Below are positions 1-8,105 of a stretch of 64,000 bases of DNA, in pieces. Numbering within the stretch: the first letter of the stretch is position 1; every line of letters begins with the position of its first letter. The notes under the pieces were generated by a model, which did not search any database, was not told the origin of the DNA, and saw nothing but the letters and a program-made list of their open reading frames with translations. Position numbers and translations under genes: made by a program. Source of the DNA: Parapusillimonas granuli. GTDB taxonomy: Bacteria > Pseudomonadota > Gammaproteobacteria > Burkholderiales > Burkholderiaceae_B. Where the stretch lies: positions 372,001-436,000 of the forward strand of contig NZ_JACCEM010000004.1 of the NCBI RefSeq assembly GCF_013416525.1, in the 5' to 3' direction.

Positions 1-240
1 GGCCTGCTCGATGAGCCGGGCATCGCCGCCATCACCAGCCGGGCCAGCTTCGAAATGGTGCAGAAAGCCGCCGCCGCAGGGCTGCGCGCCCTGGTGGCGA
101 TATCGGCCCCCACCAGCTATGCGATAGACGTGGCCGAGGAATTGAATGTCATGCTGGCCGGGTTTGCCCGCAACGAAGGCTTTACCGTATACAGCCACCC
201 CGAAATACTCGACGACACCGGCACAGGGAGACTGCCTTGA
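1..240 (+). CDS. fdsC: FdhD/FdsC formate dehydrogenase accessory protein (3' end only)
   Basis: The frame is open from base 1 and gives the last 79 residues. They match the C-terminus of the FdhD family: a 'TSRASFEMVQKAA' stretch, then 'AISAPTSYAIDVAEE' and a terminal 'FTVYSHPE' strand. FdhD passes sulfur from IscS to the molybdenum cofactor of formate dehydrogenase. The next gene encodes a formate dehydrogenase delta subunit and its TTG start overlaps this stop codon, so this copy is most likely fdsC of a cytoplasmic NAD-linked fdsGBACD operon whose large subunits lie left of the window. The family is clear; the fdsC name rests on context. Confidence 0.88.
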   Translation, partial: GLLDEPGIAAITSRASFEMVQKAAAAGLRALVAISAPTSYAIDVAEELNVMLAGFARNEGFTVYSHPEILDDTGTGRLP

Positions 241-494
241 ACAACATTGAACATCTCATCCGATTGGCGAACCGGATAGGCGCGTTCTTCGAGGCCATGC
301 CGGACCGCGCCGAAGGCCTGGAAGGCATCGCCAACCACATACAGAAATTCTGGGAGCCGCGCATGCGCGCCGCGTTGCTGAACTTCCTGGAAAGCAGCCC
401 CGACGGCAAGGCCGCCGGCGCCGCCCTGAGCGACATCGCGCGCACCGCCATCCTGCAGAACAAGGAACGCCTGCGCCCGAGGGCGCAGGCTTAG
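237..494 (+). CDS. fdsD: formate dehydrogenase delta subunit
   Basis: This is an 85-residue helical protein with the FdsD pattern: 'IEHLIRLANRIGAFF', then a 'HIQKFWEPRMRAALL' segment. FdsD is the smallest subunit of the soluble NAD-dependent, molybdenum- or tungsten-containing formate dehydrogenase and usually ends the operon, as here. The start is a TTG that overlaps the preceding TGA, which implies translational coupling to fdsC. A GC-rich inverted repeat covers the last codons and may help end the transcript before the convergent universal stress gene. Confidence 0.87.
   Translation: MNNIEHLIRLANRIGAFFEAMPDRAEGLEGIANHIQKFWEPRMRAALLNFLESSPDGKAAGAALSDIARTAILQNKERLRPRAQA
469..490 (+). terminator. 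GC-rich hairpin at end of fdsD
   Basis: A perfect inverted repeat (GCCTGCGCC, loop CGAG, GGCGCAGGC) spans the last fdsD codons just before its stop. No U-run follows, so it may only pause or stabilise the transcript end between this operon and the convergent gene. Confidence 0.4.
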
Positions 495-527
495 CTTAGC
501 GCCGGGCCTTCGCTTCAGGCTTGCAGG

Positions 528-989
528 CTATTCGACTTCCTTGACGCGGTAGACCAGCACGGCGGTCTTGGCCAGGCTGAGCACCTTGTTGGTGACGCTG
601 CCCAGCAGCAGGCGCGACAGGCCGCTGCGGCCGTGGCTGCCGATGAAAATGAGGTCGCAGCCTTCTTCTTCAGCCGCCTGGACGATGCCGTCGGCGACGT
701 TGAAGTTGGACACCGCCTTGCCCCTGGCCTTCACGCCCGCGGTATCGGCGCGGTCGAGCACGGCCTTGAGGTATTTTTGGGCCTGTTCCTGAGCGGTTTT
801 ATCATAGTCTTCGTCGGTGATGGCGTAAGCCGCCGCCATGCCGTCGAACCCCACCGTGGCGGCGAACGGCTGCGTGACGTACAGGGCGACGATTTCGGCG
901 CCGATTTCACGCGCGAAGCAAACGCCCTTGTTTGCCGCTTGCGCCGACAATGCCGAACCATCGGTTGGAATAAGTATTCTTTTGAACAT
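528..989 (-). CDS. universal stress protein, UspA family
   Basis: This 153-residue single-domain Usp protein begins 'MFKRILIPTDGS' (first strand and ATP-loop Asp) and ends with the nucleotide-binding signature 'GSHGRSGLSRLLLGSVTNKV' (residues about 117-136). The G-2x-G-9x-G(S/T) pattern puts it in the ATP-binding group rather than the UspA group proper. Such cytoplasmic proteins aid survival under starvation, oxidative or respiratory stress. It is monocistronic, convergent with fdsD on one side and followed upstream by a short gap, so its target process cannot be read from context. Confidence 0.92.
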   Translation of the reverse strand: MFKRILIPTDGSALSAQAANKGVCFAREIGAEIVALYVTQPFAATVGFDGMAAAYAITDEDYDKTAQEQAQKYLKAVLDRADTAGVKARGKAVSNFNVADGIVQAAEEEGCDLIFIGSHGRSGLSRLLLGSVTNKVLSLAKTAVLVYRVKEVE

Positions 990-1080
990 GATATGCGCCC
1001 TTCAGGGTTGTCAGATATGGAAGCTTAACCGGAATTCCCCCGAAAATACAGAAGGGGGTTTCACTGATAATTGACTCATA

Positions 1081-1422
1081 TCAACGCGATTTGGCAGCAT
1101 GATAAAGATGGGTGCAGCGCGTGCCGGTCCGGCAGTAGGCCAGCACCGGCGCCGGCAGCGTGTCCAGCAATTGCGCAAAGCGCGCGACGTCTTCGGCGGT
1201 CATTGCGCCGCTGACCACCGGCTGGTATTCCACCGCCAGCCCGGCCGCGCGCGCCGCCGCCATGACGTCGGCCGCCGCCGGCTGGCCGGGGCCGCCTTCC
1301 AGGTCGGGACGATTGATGATGACGCTTTTGTAGCCGGCGTCGGCCACCGCCTGCATGTCTTTCGGCGCAAGCTGGGGCGCCACCGCAAAAGCGTCGGTAA
1401 GCGCATGGATGGGTACGGACAT
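1081..1422 (-). CDS. DUF442/TIGR01244 family sulfurtransferase or phosphatase-like protein
   Basis: This 113-residue protein has the family layout: an N-terminal 'APKDMQAVADAGYKSVIINR' region and a C-terminal catalytic loop 'VLAYCRTGTR' with the Cys-X4-Arg pattern shared by the domain fused to Blh sulfur dioxygenases and by small dual-specificity phosphatases. Stand-alone members are often tied to sulfide or persulfide handling, though none of that chemistry is encoded nearby. The gene is divergent from a GNAT acetyltransferase across a 47-bp gap, so the two promoters must overlap. Whether it acts as sulfurtransferase or phosphatase cannot be decided from sequence. Confidence 0.82.
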   Translation of the reverse strand: MSVPIHALTDAFAVAPQLAPKDMQAVADAGYKSVIINRPDLEGGPGQPAAADVMAAARAAGLAVEYQPVVSGAMTAEDVARFAQLLDTLPAPVLAYCRTGTRCTHLYHAAKSR

Positions 1423-1469
1423 GAATGACTCCTAATGTATATACTGATGTTTCTATAGAGGAAAATAGT

Positions 1470-2066
1470 ATGTCCAGCGTTCCCGCCAAGCAAGCCCTTT
1501 CCGCATCGCCGCTTGCCGCCCCTCGTTCGACCGGCGCTCCGGAAATCGTCATACGCGACGCCACGCCCGGGGACATGGAAGCCGTGCAGCGCATTTATGC
1601 CTACCACGTGCTGCAAAGCACCGCCACCTTCGAAGAGCAGCCGCCCGACGTCCAGGAAATGCGGTCCAGGCTGGCGCAGGTGCAGGCGCAAGGCACCCCT
1701 TGGCTGGTGGCCGAAATCAACGGCGAGATCGTGGGATATTGCTATGCGGCCCTGTACCGGCCGCGCGTCGCCTACCGGTACACGCTCGAAGACTCCATCT
1801 ACCTGGCCGAAGGGCAGACCGGCAAGGGCCTGGGCAAGGCGCTGCTTGCCGCCTTGCTGGAACGCTGCGAACAAGGCCCATGGCGGCAGATGATCGCGGT
1901 CATCGGCGGCACGAACAATGTCGGCTCCATCGCCTTGCACCGCAGCCTGGGCTTCGCGCACGCCGGCACCCAGGTCGCCACCGGCTACAAGTTCAAGCAA
2001 TGGATAGACGTCGTCTTCATGCAGCGCGCGCTCGGCGAGGGCAGCAGCACGCCGCCAAAAGCCTGA
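1470..2066 (+). CDS. GNAT family N-acetyltransferase, phosphinothricin acetyltransferase-like
   Basis: The protein is 198 residues with one GNAT domain. It starts 'IVIRDATPGDMEAVQRIYAYHVL' at residues 26-48 and contains the acetyl-CoA loop 'GQTGKGLGKALLAALLERC' and a late 'SIALHRSLGFAHAGT' strand, the arrangement of the Pat/YncA branch. That branch acetylates phosphinothricin, methionine sulfoximine or free amino acids; the natural substrate here is unknown. I chose the ATG at 1470 over an in-frame ATG at 1425 because GAGGAAA sits just upstream of it and the GNAT domain needs nothing earlier. A non-conserved N-terminal tail of about 25 residues remains. Confidence 0.88.
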   Translation: MSSVPAKQALSASPLAAPRSTGAPEIVIRDATPGDMEAVQRIYAYHVLQSTATFEEQPPDVQEMRSRLAQVQAQGTPWLVAEINGEIVGYCYAALYRPRVAYRYTLEDSIYLAEGQTGKGLGKALLAALLERCEQGPWRQMIAVIGGTNNVGSIALHRSLGFAHAGTQVATGYKFKQWIDVVFMQRALGEGSSTPPKA

Positions 2067-2086
2067 GTCCGGCACGTTTTCAAGCC

Positions 2087-2938
2087 CTAAAGCGGCGGCG
2101 CGGAAGGCCGGCCCTGCAGGCTGAGCCCGCCCGCCGCCAGCCATTCCCCCATCGCATTGCTTTTCAGCACATTGAATTCGGCCAGGCGCTGCGCGCCCAG
2201 CCCGTCGCCCGGTATCGCCCGCGCGGCGGGGTGGCACATGATCAGATCGCCGTCCTCGGCCATGGCCAGCCAGTTCCTCAGCAACGGCTCGTAGGCGGCC
2301 CGACCGCCCTGGAAATCATAGACGCCCAGGAAGCGGCGGTTCATGCGGAACCCCAAGGCCCCCGCCCGGCGCGCGAACCGGCGCGCGCCCAGGAACTCGA
2401 TGGTGCGCGCCTTGAGCCGCAAGCCCATCGGCGTGCCGCTCAGGCGGCCCGCCCGGGTCTGGCGCAGCCAGGGCGGCCGAGCGCCATAGCGCTGCGCCAG
2501 CGTGCGCAGCAAGGCTTCCCGAATGACGGGGAACTGATGCACGTGCTGGTGCCCGTCAACGAAATCGGGCCCGCGGCCCAATGCGGCTTCGAAGGCATCG
2601 AGTTGCGCGGCGATCTGCGCGCCGACCTGCGCCGCGGGCAGGCGGCGCAGCCAAGCGTTCAGGATCAGCGCCGAGACCGGCATGTGCAGCGCGGCGGCGC
2701 CGATGGCTTCGGTGAAGTTCAGGTGCAGGCCCAGCTGCAGGCCGGAATCGCGCAGGGCGGATGCCTGCGCCGCAAAGCCGCGGCCCTGGGCCAGGCAGCT
2801 CGTGGCGCTCAGGCGCCGCAATTCGGCAAGGCGCAGAATGGCTTCGTCCGCCGCCGGATCCATGCCGAAATCGTCGGCGCAGAGGACGATGCGCTTGTGG
2901 CCGGCATGCGCGCTTTCTTGCTGTTTCGCCTTACTCAT
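2087..2938 (-). CDS. ChbG/HpnK (YdjC-type) carbohydrate deacetylase
   Basis: The 283-residue protein shows the YdjC/ChbG fold signatures: 'IVLCADDFGMDPAADEAIL' near residue 17 (the Asp-Asp metal motif), 'GLQLGLHLNFTEA' around residue 68 and 'DFVDGHQHVHQFPVI' near residue 125, giving the Asp-His-His metal site. Members remove acetyl groups from N-acetylated sugars such as diacetylchitobiose or hopanoid-linked sugars. The start overlaps the stop of the upstream glycosyltransferase gene by 8 nt, so the two are co-translated. Together they probably modify a polyprenyl-linked or lipid-linked sugar. The exact substrate is not visible. Confidence 0.86.
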   Translation of the reverse strand: MSKAKQQESAHAGHKRIVLCADDFGMDPAADEAILRLAELRRLSATSCLAQGRGFAAQASALRDSGLQLGLHLNFTEAIGAAALHMPVSALILNAWLRRLPAAQVGAQIAAQLDAFEAALGRGPDFVDGHQHVHQFPVIREALLRTLAQRYGARPPWLRQTRAGRLSGTPMGLRLKARTIEFLGARRFARRAGALGFRMNRRFLGVYDFQGGRAAYEPLLRNWLAMAEDGDLIMCHPAARAIPGDGLGAQRLAEFNVLKSNAMGEWLAAGGLSLQGRPSAPPL

Positions 2939-3974
2939 TGACCACGTTCATGGCGTCGGCGCGCCTGGACGGCCGCAAGGGGCTGACCAGCGCCGTCGGC
3001 GCCTGAGCGGCCTGCTGCCGCCCCACGCCCTGGCCCTCGCGGCGGCGCACCAGGTACACCGGCCTGTTCTTGACCTCGCCGAAGATGCGGGCGATGTATT
3101 CCCCCAGCACGCCCACGGAAATGAGCTGCACGCCCGCAAAGAAAAGCACCACCGTAATGAGCGTGGTCCAGCCCTGGACCGGATCGCCGTACATCAGGTG
3201 CTTGATGACGATGTACAGCCCGTATGAAAAAGACAGCAAGGACAGAAAAGAGCCGCAAATGCTCAGCAGCCGCAGCGGCCAGGTCGTGAAGGCGGTCAGG
3301 CCGTCGACCGCGAAGCGGAACAGCTTGAAGGGCCGGAAGGTGGACTGCCCATACAGGCGTTGCGGCGGCTCGTACATCATGGGCTCGGACCGGAAGCCCA
3401 CCCATGCGAACAGCCCTTTCATGAAACGGTTGCGTTCCGGCAGCTGCAGCAGGGCGTCGACCACCGCGCGGTCCATGAGACGGAAATCGCCCGCGTTCTC
3501 GGGCACCTGCATGCCGCCCGGCGTGCGCATGAGCTTGTAGAAAATGCGCGTGCCTGCGCGCTTGAAGAAAGATTCGCCGGCCCGGGAAGCGCGCACCGCA
3601 TAGACCATTTCAATGCCGTCGCGCCAGCGTTCCAGCATGCGGGGGATGAGGGCCGGCGGATGCTGCAGGTCGGCGTCCATGCACACCACCACCTGCCCCG
3701 CGGCGGCTTCGAGCCCGGCCGTGAGCGCGGCTTCCTTGCCGAAATTGCGCGACAATTGCACGTAGACGATTTGCGGATGGCGCTGCGTCCAGTCCCGCAT
3801 GGCCGCCGGCGTGGCGTCGGTGCTGCCGTCGTCCACGACGATGATCTCGTAGTCGGCGGCCAGCGGCCGCAGGACCGCCATCAACGCCGGCAGCAGCACA
3901 TTGAGGTTCGCGCTTTCATTGAGGCACGGAATGACGCAACTCAGTGTGGCGGGCTGGGAACGGGATACGGACAT
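2931..3974 (-). CDS. family 2 glycosyltransferase, polyprenyl-phosphate sugar transferase (ArnC/DPM1-like)
   Basis: The 347-residue protein has an N-terminal GT2 domain ('LSCVIPCLNESANLNVLLPAL', 'VVDDGSTDATPA', 'CMDADLQHPPALIP' with the DXD motif) and two C-terminal membrane helices around residues 230-290, the plan of ArnC, GtrB and bactoprenol glucosyltransferases. It should load a sugar onto undecaprenyl phosphate on the inner face of the cytoplasmic membrane. An in-frame GTG lies 12 nt further upstream (3986); neither start has a strong ribosome-binding site and the ATG was preferred. It is coupled to the YdjC-type deacetylase gene downstream. Confidence 0.88.
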   Translation of the reverse strand: MSVSRSQPATLSCVIPCLNESANLNVLLPALMAVLRPLAADYEIIVVDDGSTDATPAAMRDWTQRHPQIVYVQLSRNFGKEAALTAGLEAAAGQVVVCMDADLQHPPALIPRMLERWRDGIEMVYAVRASRAGESFFKRAGTRIFYKLMRTPGGMQVPENAGDFRLMDRAVVDALLQLPERNRFMKGLFAWVGFRSEPMMYEPPQRLYGQSTFRPFKLFRFAVDGLTAFTTWPLRLLSICGSFLSLLSFSYGLYIVIKHLMYGDPVQGWTTLITVVLFFAGVQLISVGVLGEYIARIFGEVKNRPVYLVRRREGQGVGRQQAAQAPTALVSPLRPSRRADAMNVVNE

Positions 3975-4096
3975 GGGCGTAAGCACCAGACGGAAAATCC
4001 ACGCAAGTGTGTGGTATTTTCAAAACGTGACAACACATGATCATAACGTAGATCCCCGCCCGGCTGTTCCGTTTCGGCCCGTGCGGCGCGCTTCCG

Positions 4097-4125
4097 TTGA
4101 CGTGAAGACACAATTTTTATAAGAT
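4097..4125 (+). promoter_or_regulatory. predicted sigma-70 promoter of the haemoglobin-nnrS-nsrR operon
   Basis: TTGACG (4097-4102) and TAAGAT (4120-4125) are separated by 17 bp and lie about 70 bp before the haemoglobin start codon. The -10 element lies inside the NsrR-like palindrome, an arrangement typical of direct repression. The call rests on pattern and position only. Confidence 0.55.
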
Positions 4126-4143
4126 TACTATTAAATTCATCTT
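4121..4143 (+). promoter_or_regulatory. NsrR-type operator
   Basis: The 23-bp imperfect palindrome has outer arms AAGAT and ATCTT and an AT-rich centre. The symmetry extends two bases further on each side (ATAAGAT/ATCTTAT). Spacing and arms match the NsrR consensus known from enteric bacteria and Neisseria (AAGATG, N11, CATCTT). It sits 50 bp before the haemoglobin start and overlaps the predicted -10 box. The operon it would control ends with an nsrR-like gene, which supports NO-responsive autoregulation. Confidence 0.68.
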
Positions 4144-4193
4144 ATGGCGCGCTGCGCCGCAAGCATAACCCGCCCGCCAGGATTCCACCGCCC

Positions 4194-4598
4194 ATGAACC
4201 GTTCCGAACTGACCAACGAAGAAGAAATCACCACACTGGTTCACAGATTCTACGACAAGGTGCGCGCGGACTCCCTGCTCGGCCCCGTCTTCGATGCCCA
4301 CATCGACGACTGGGACCACCACCTGGCGATCATGGTGCGCTTCTGGTCTTCGCTGCTCCTGGGCTCCGGCACCTACAGCGGCGCGCCCATGCCCAAGCAT
4401 GTCGCGCTGCCCAGCCTGGACGCCGGCATGTTCCGCCATTGGCTCGCGCTCTTTCACGAAACGACCAGCGAACTTCCCAACCGCGCCTTCGCCGCGGAAG
4501 CGGAAAAATTCGCGCAGCGCATCGCCCGCAGCCTTTGGTACGGATACCAGATCAACAATCACCCGAATCGCCTTCCCACGGAACTCCATCATGGCTGA
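4194..4598 (+). CDS. group III truncated haemoglobin
   Basis: The 134-residue protein has the group III pattern: 'EEEITTLVHRFYDKVRADSLLGPVF' in the B/C region, 'HHLAIMVRFWSSLLLGSGTYSG', then 'PKHVALP' and 'MFRHWLALFHETTSE'. These small cytoplasmic globins bind haem and are linked with nitric oxide detoxification or peroxide chemistry. Its stop overlaps the start of nnrS by 8 nt and nsrR follows, so the three genes form one NO-response operon behind an NsrR-like operator. Confidence 0.92.
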   Translation: MNRSELTNEEEITTLVHRFYDKVRADSLLGPVFDAHIDDWDHHLAIMVRFWSSLLLGSGTYSGAPMPKHVALPSLDAGMFRHWLALFHETTSELPNRAFAAEAEKFAQRIARSLWYGYQINNHPNRLPTELHHG

Positions 4599-5847
4599 GC
4601 TTCTTTCCATTTCCGAACCCGGCAAGCCCCCCCAAGACAAGCCCGACCTCACCGCCTTCCTCAGCCTGGGATTCCGGCCGCTGTACATCGCAGGCTGCGC
4701 GTGGGCGCTGATCTCCATCGGCATCTGGATCTACGCGCCAGGATGGCTATCCACGCCCCTGGGCGGCGTCGCCTGGCATGCCCATGAAATGCTCTGGGCC
4801 TTCATCGGCACCATCGCCGTGGCATTCCTGCTGACCGCCAGCGCCACCTGGACCGGCTTCAACCCCTTGAAAGGCTGGCCACTGGCCGGCCTGGCCGTGC
4901 TGTGGCTCATTGCCCGCGCCGGCTTTCTCGTCGGCGGAGAAACCGCCTTCCATATTGCCTGCGCCAGCGAACTCGCCTTCTTCGTCATCAGCTCCGCCTG
5001 CCTGCTGCGGGTCATGATCAAAGGCAAGAGCCGGCGCAACTACGGTGTGCCCTTCATGCTGCTGGCGCTGGGCGTCGCCGACGGCCTGTTCCTGCGCGCG
5101 GCGCTGCGCGGCGACTACATGGCCCTCTTGCACCACTTCGACCTCGGCCTGATCTGCATGGCCATGATCGCCCTGCTGATCGCCCGGCGCGTCATCCCGT
5201 TTTTCTCCATGCGCATGGTTCCCGGGCTGGAGATCCCCATGCTGGTGCGCAGCGGCCACGTGCAGCTGGGCCTGAGCGCCCTGGCGATCCTGCTGGGTCT
5301 TGCGGGGCAAGGCGCGGCCATGGGCGTCGCGCTTTTCCTGGTGGGGCTCGTCAGCCTCTGGCAATTGGGCCGCTGGAAGCCGCTGGCGGTGCTGCGCAAG
5401 CCCATGCTGTGGATTCTATACCTGGGCTATGGGGCCATAGGCGTGGGGCTGATGGTCGCCGCTGCGCAGTTCAGCGGCGTGAGCTCCGGCGTCCTGGCGC
5501 GCAGCGCCACGCACGTACACCTGATCGGCATGGGCGGGTTCGCCGTCCTCATCATCGGCATGGTGACCCGGACGGCGTTGGGGCACCTGGGCAGGCCTCT
5601 TGCGCTGGACGGCAGCATGCTGCTGAGCTATTACCTGATGATCGCGGCCGTGGTGCTGCGCCTGGCCGCGCTATGGCCGTCGAGCGCCACCCTGCATTTC
5701 CTGCATGCGGCCGCGCTGAGCTGGATGGCCTGCATGGCCTTGTATCTCTGGCGCTTCGTGCCCATGCTGATACGGCCGCGCTACACGGCGCCGCCCCGGC
5801 CGGCGGCAACGCCGCCCGCCGCGCCGCTCAAGCCCCGCGCCGGTTGA
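4591..5847 (+). CDS. nnrS: NnrS family haem- and copper-containing membrane protein
   Basis: The 418-residue polytopic protein has about twelve hydrophobic segments. Typical NnrS motifs are 'SLGFRPLYIAGCAWALISI', 'GGVAWHAHEMLWAFIGTIAVAF', 'RRVIPFFSMRM' and 'RSATHVHLIGMGGFAVLIIG', which carry the conserved His and Arg residues of the family. NnrS protects against nitrosative stress by limiting the damage of NO to the iron pool. The chosen ATG overlaps the haemoglobin gene and starts the conserved sequence; the frame is open further left only as antisense-like noise. Confidence 0.92.
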   Translation: MAELLSISEPGKPPQDKPDLTAFLSLGFRPLYIAGCAWALISIGIWIYAPGWLSTPLGGVAWHAHEMLWAFIGTIAVAFLLTASATWTGFNPLKGWPLAGLAVLWLIARAGFLVGGETAFHIACASELAFFVISSACLLRVMIKGKSRRNYGVPFMLLALGVADGLFLRAALRGDYMALLHHFDLGLICMAMIALLIARRVIPFFSMRMVPGLEIPMLVRSGHVQLGLSALAILLGLAGQGAAMGVALFLVGLVSLWQLGRWKPLAVLRKPMLWILYLGYGAIGVGLMVAAAQFSGVSSGVLARSATHVHLIGMGGFAVLIIGMVTRTALGHLGRPLALDGSMLLSYYLMIAAVVLRLAALWPSSATLHFLHAAALSWMACMALYLWRFVPMLIRPRYTAPPRPAATPPAAPLKPRAG

Positions 5848-5862
5848 ACGAGGCCCGGCCCG

Positions 5863-6342
5863 ATGCGCCTGACCACCATGACCGACTACGCCATGCGCAT
5901 GCTGATGTACGTGGCGCAGCACCCCGACCGCCTATGCACCATCGCGGAGATCGCGAAGTACTACGGCGTGTCCGAACCCCACCTCATGAAGATCACGCAC
6001 AAGCTCGCCCAGCACGGCTGGCTGGAGACGGTGCGCGGCAAGCACGGCGGCATGCGGCTCGCCCGCCCGCCCCGGGAAATCAACCTGGGCGCCATCCTGC
6101 GCGACATGGAAAACGACTTCGCGCTGGTGGAATGCCTGGACGGAGGCAGCCACTGCATACTGGCGGACCGCTGCGGGCTGACCGGCGTGGTGCAAGGCGC
6201 GCTGCAGCAGTTCATGCGCCACTTCGAGCAATACACGCTGGCCGACATCATGCCGCAGGACCCGGCGGCCGCCGCGCCCCTGACACAATACGTGAAACTT
6301 GAAAACGACGTGTTCAGCCCCGTGGATCAGGGCTCGAAATAG
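5863..6342 (+). CDS. nsrR: Rrf2 family NO-sensing repressor NsrR
   Basis: The 159-residue Rrf2 protein begins 'MRLTTMTDYAMRMLMYVA', followed by a winged helix with 'SEPHLMKITHKLAQHGWLETVRGKHGGMRLA'. The three cysteines expected to hold the [4Fe-4S] cluster are in 'VECLDGGSHCILADRC' (about residues 92-105). NsrR represses NO-detoxification genes until NO destroys the cluster. It is third in the operon with haemoglobin and nnrS, behind a matching operator, so it is probably autoregulated. The last 16 bp overlap the end of the convergent marR-like gene. Confidence 0.9.
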   Translation: MRLTTMTDYAMRMLMYVAQHPDRLCTIAEIAKYYGVSEPHLMKITHKLAQHGWLETVRGKHGGMRLARPPREINLGAILRDMENDFALVECLDGGSHCILADRCGLTGVVQGALQQFMRHFEQYTLADIMPQDPAAAAPLTQYVKLENDVFSPVDQGSK

Positions 6343-6770
6343 CGCAGCAGCTTGGCGAGCTCCGGGCGCACCGCCCGAAGCTCGTTCAAGTGCGCCGTGG
6401 ACAGCGTCGCCAGCTTGCGTTCGGCCAACGCGGTCAGCGCGATGCGCACCCGCCGCCGATCGGCCGGGTCCCGGTAGCGCTGCACCAGTTCCATGCGCAC
6501 CAGCCGGTTGATCAGCTCCACCGCGCTGTGATGCCGGATCAGCAATTGCGCCGCGACGTCCCCCACGCTGGGCGCCTGGCCGTCCACGCTCATCGCCTTG
6601 ATGGCAAGCAGGGCCTGATGCTGCTGTGGCATCAGGCCCGCCTTCATCGCCGCGTCTTCACTGAAGGCCGAGAACCGGCGCAGCGCGAGCCGGAAAGTAG
6701 CCAGGGCCCGGTAATCGGCCGGTGTCGGGTTGCCGTCCGGGCTCTTGGAGGGGTTGTTGTACGAAGTCAT
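6327..6770 (-). CDS. MarR family transcriptional regulator
   Basis: The 147-residue protein has a MarR winged helix: 'MPQQHQALLAIKAM', the recognition region 'SVGDVAAQLLIRHHSAVELINRL' and the wing 'RDPADRRRVRIALTALAERKL' with the DxRxxR motif. The ATG follows directly after the serA stop, so it is co-transcribed with serA on the minus strand. A link with serine metabolism is therefore possible but unproven; ligand and targets are unknown. Confidence 0.9.
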   Translation of the reverse strand: MTSYNNPSKSPDGNPTPADYRALATFRLALRRFSAFSEDAAMKAGLMPQQHQALLAIKAMSVDGQAPSVGDVAAQLLIRHHSAVELINRLVRMELVQRYRDPADRRRVRIALTALAERKLATLSTAHLNELRAVRPELAKLLRYFEP

Positions 6771-7970
6771 TTAGACGAGATCGCAGCGCACCGTAATGGG
6801 GTGTGCGCGCAGCACCGACATGACGGTGTCGTCCACCGTGCCTTCGACGTCGGTGATCACGTAGCCGATCTGGCCGCGCGTCTGGAGTTGCTGGCTGGCG
6901 ATGTTGAGCCCATGCTCGGCCATCATGTTGCTCAGGGTGCCCATCGCCCCGGGCAGGTTGCGATGCACGTGCAGGATGCGCGCTGCGCCCGCCACCGGCT
7001 GGTAGGGGATTTCGGGGAAATTCACCGCGCCCTTGGTGGTGCCGCTGAGCACGAAGCGGGCGAGCTTTTCGGCCACTTCGCGCCCGATGTTCTCTTGCGA
7101 TTCCTGGGTGCTGCCGCCGATATGGGGCGTCAGGATCACGTTGCGCTTGCCGATAAGCGGGCTGGCAAGGGGCTCGTCCACGCTCTTGGGCTCGACGGGG
7201 AATACGTCGAGCGCCGCGCCCGACAGATGGCCGGAGTCGAGCGCCGCGCACAGCGCGTCGATGTCGACCACCGTGCCGCGCGATGCATTGATGAGGATGG
7301 AGCCGCGCTTCATCGAGGCGAGCGCGGCGGCGTCGATGATGTTGTGCGTGCCTTTGCCGCCCGGCACGTGCAGGGTGACCACGTCGGCCTGCGCCAGCAG
7401 CTTCTTCAGCGAGGTCATGGCGCGCGCATTGCCCAGCGGCAGCTTGGCTTCGATGTCGTGGAAAATCACCCGCATGCCGGCGGCCTCGGCCAGCGTGCCG
7501 ACCTGGGAGCCGATATTGCCGTAGCCGATGATGCCCAGGGTCTTGCCGCGGGCCTCGTAGGCGCCCTCCGCCGTCTTGTCCCAGTGGCCGTGGTGCACCC
7601 GGTCGTTCTTTTCGGGAATGCGGCGCAACAACAAAATGGCCTCGCCCAGCACCAGTTCCGCCACCGAACGGGTGTTGGAAAACGGCGCGTTGAACACCGG
7701 CACGCCGTGCATCATGGCGGCTTCCAGGTCCACCTGGTTGGTGCCTATGCAGAAGCAGCCGATGGCCCGCAGGTCGGGGGCGCCGGCCAGCAAGGCGGCG
7801 TCGATGTGGGTGCGGGAACGGATGCCCACGAGATGCGCGCCGCGCAAGGCTTCGCGCAGCGCATCCGGAGGCAGTGAGGAGGCGTGGGTGACGATGTCTT
7901 CGAAGCCTGCCGCGTTGAAGACTTCCCTTGCGCTAGGGTGAATATTTTCGAACAAAACGATGCGCGTCAT
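6771..7970 (-). CDS. serA: D-3-phosphoglycerate dehydrogenase
   Basis: The 399-residue protein aligns throughout with E. coli-type SerA. It has 'IGCFCIGTNQVDLEAA', 'GVPVFNAPFSNTRSVAELV', the NAD-binding 'GIIGYGNIGSQVG', 'INASRGTVVDIDAL', 'TPHIGGSTQESQENIG' and a C-terminal ACT domain ('NLPGAMGTLSNMMAEHGLNI') for serine feedback inhibition. It catalyses the first step of serine synthesis and also reduces 2-oxoglutarate to D-2-hydroxyglutarate. The ATG at 7970 was chosen because 'MTRIVLFENIHPSA' begins the conserved domain; an in-frame extension to 8039 is not conserved in character. marR follows without a gap. Confidence 0.96.
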   Translation of the reverse strand: MTRIVLFENIHPSAREVFNAAGFEDIVTHASSLPPDALREALRGAHLVGIRSRTHIDAALLAGAPDLRAIGCFCIGTNQVDLEAAMMHGVPVFNAPFSNTRSVAELVLGEAILLLRRIPEKNDRVHHGHWDKTAEGAYEARGKTLGIIGYGNIGSQVGTLAEAAGMRVIFHDIEAKLPLGNARAMTSLKKLLAQADVVTLHVPGGKGTHNIIDAAALASMKRGSILINASRGTVVDIDALCAALDSGHLSGAALDVFPVEPKSVDEPLASPLIGKRNVILTPHIGGSTQESQENIGREVAEKLARFVLSGTTKGAVNFPEIPYQPVAGAARILHVHRNLPGAMGTLSNMMAEHGLNIASQQLQTRGQIGYVITDVEGTVDDTVMSVLRAHPITVRCDLV

Positions 7971-8105
7971 TGAATATCCCGGCTGACGAAAAAAGGTTTC
8001 ATTGTGGACCATTTTAGGACGAAATGCCCTTGAACCCATCGTACAAGCAGGGATTAGTGCAACGCAACATCAATCGGCGCCCATCGGCGCCCGCGCAAAA
8101 CGAGG

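Noticed and set aside
1437-1444. GTATATAC palindrome between the DUF442 and GNAT genes
   Set aside because: An 8-bp AT palindrome is too short to claim as an operator (for example BigR) without comparison of related promoters.
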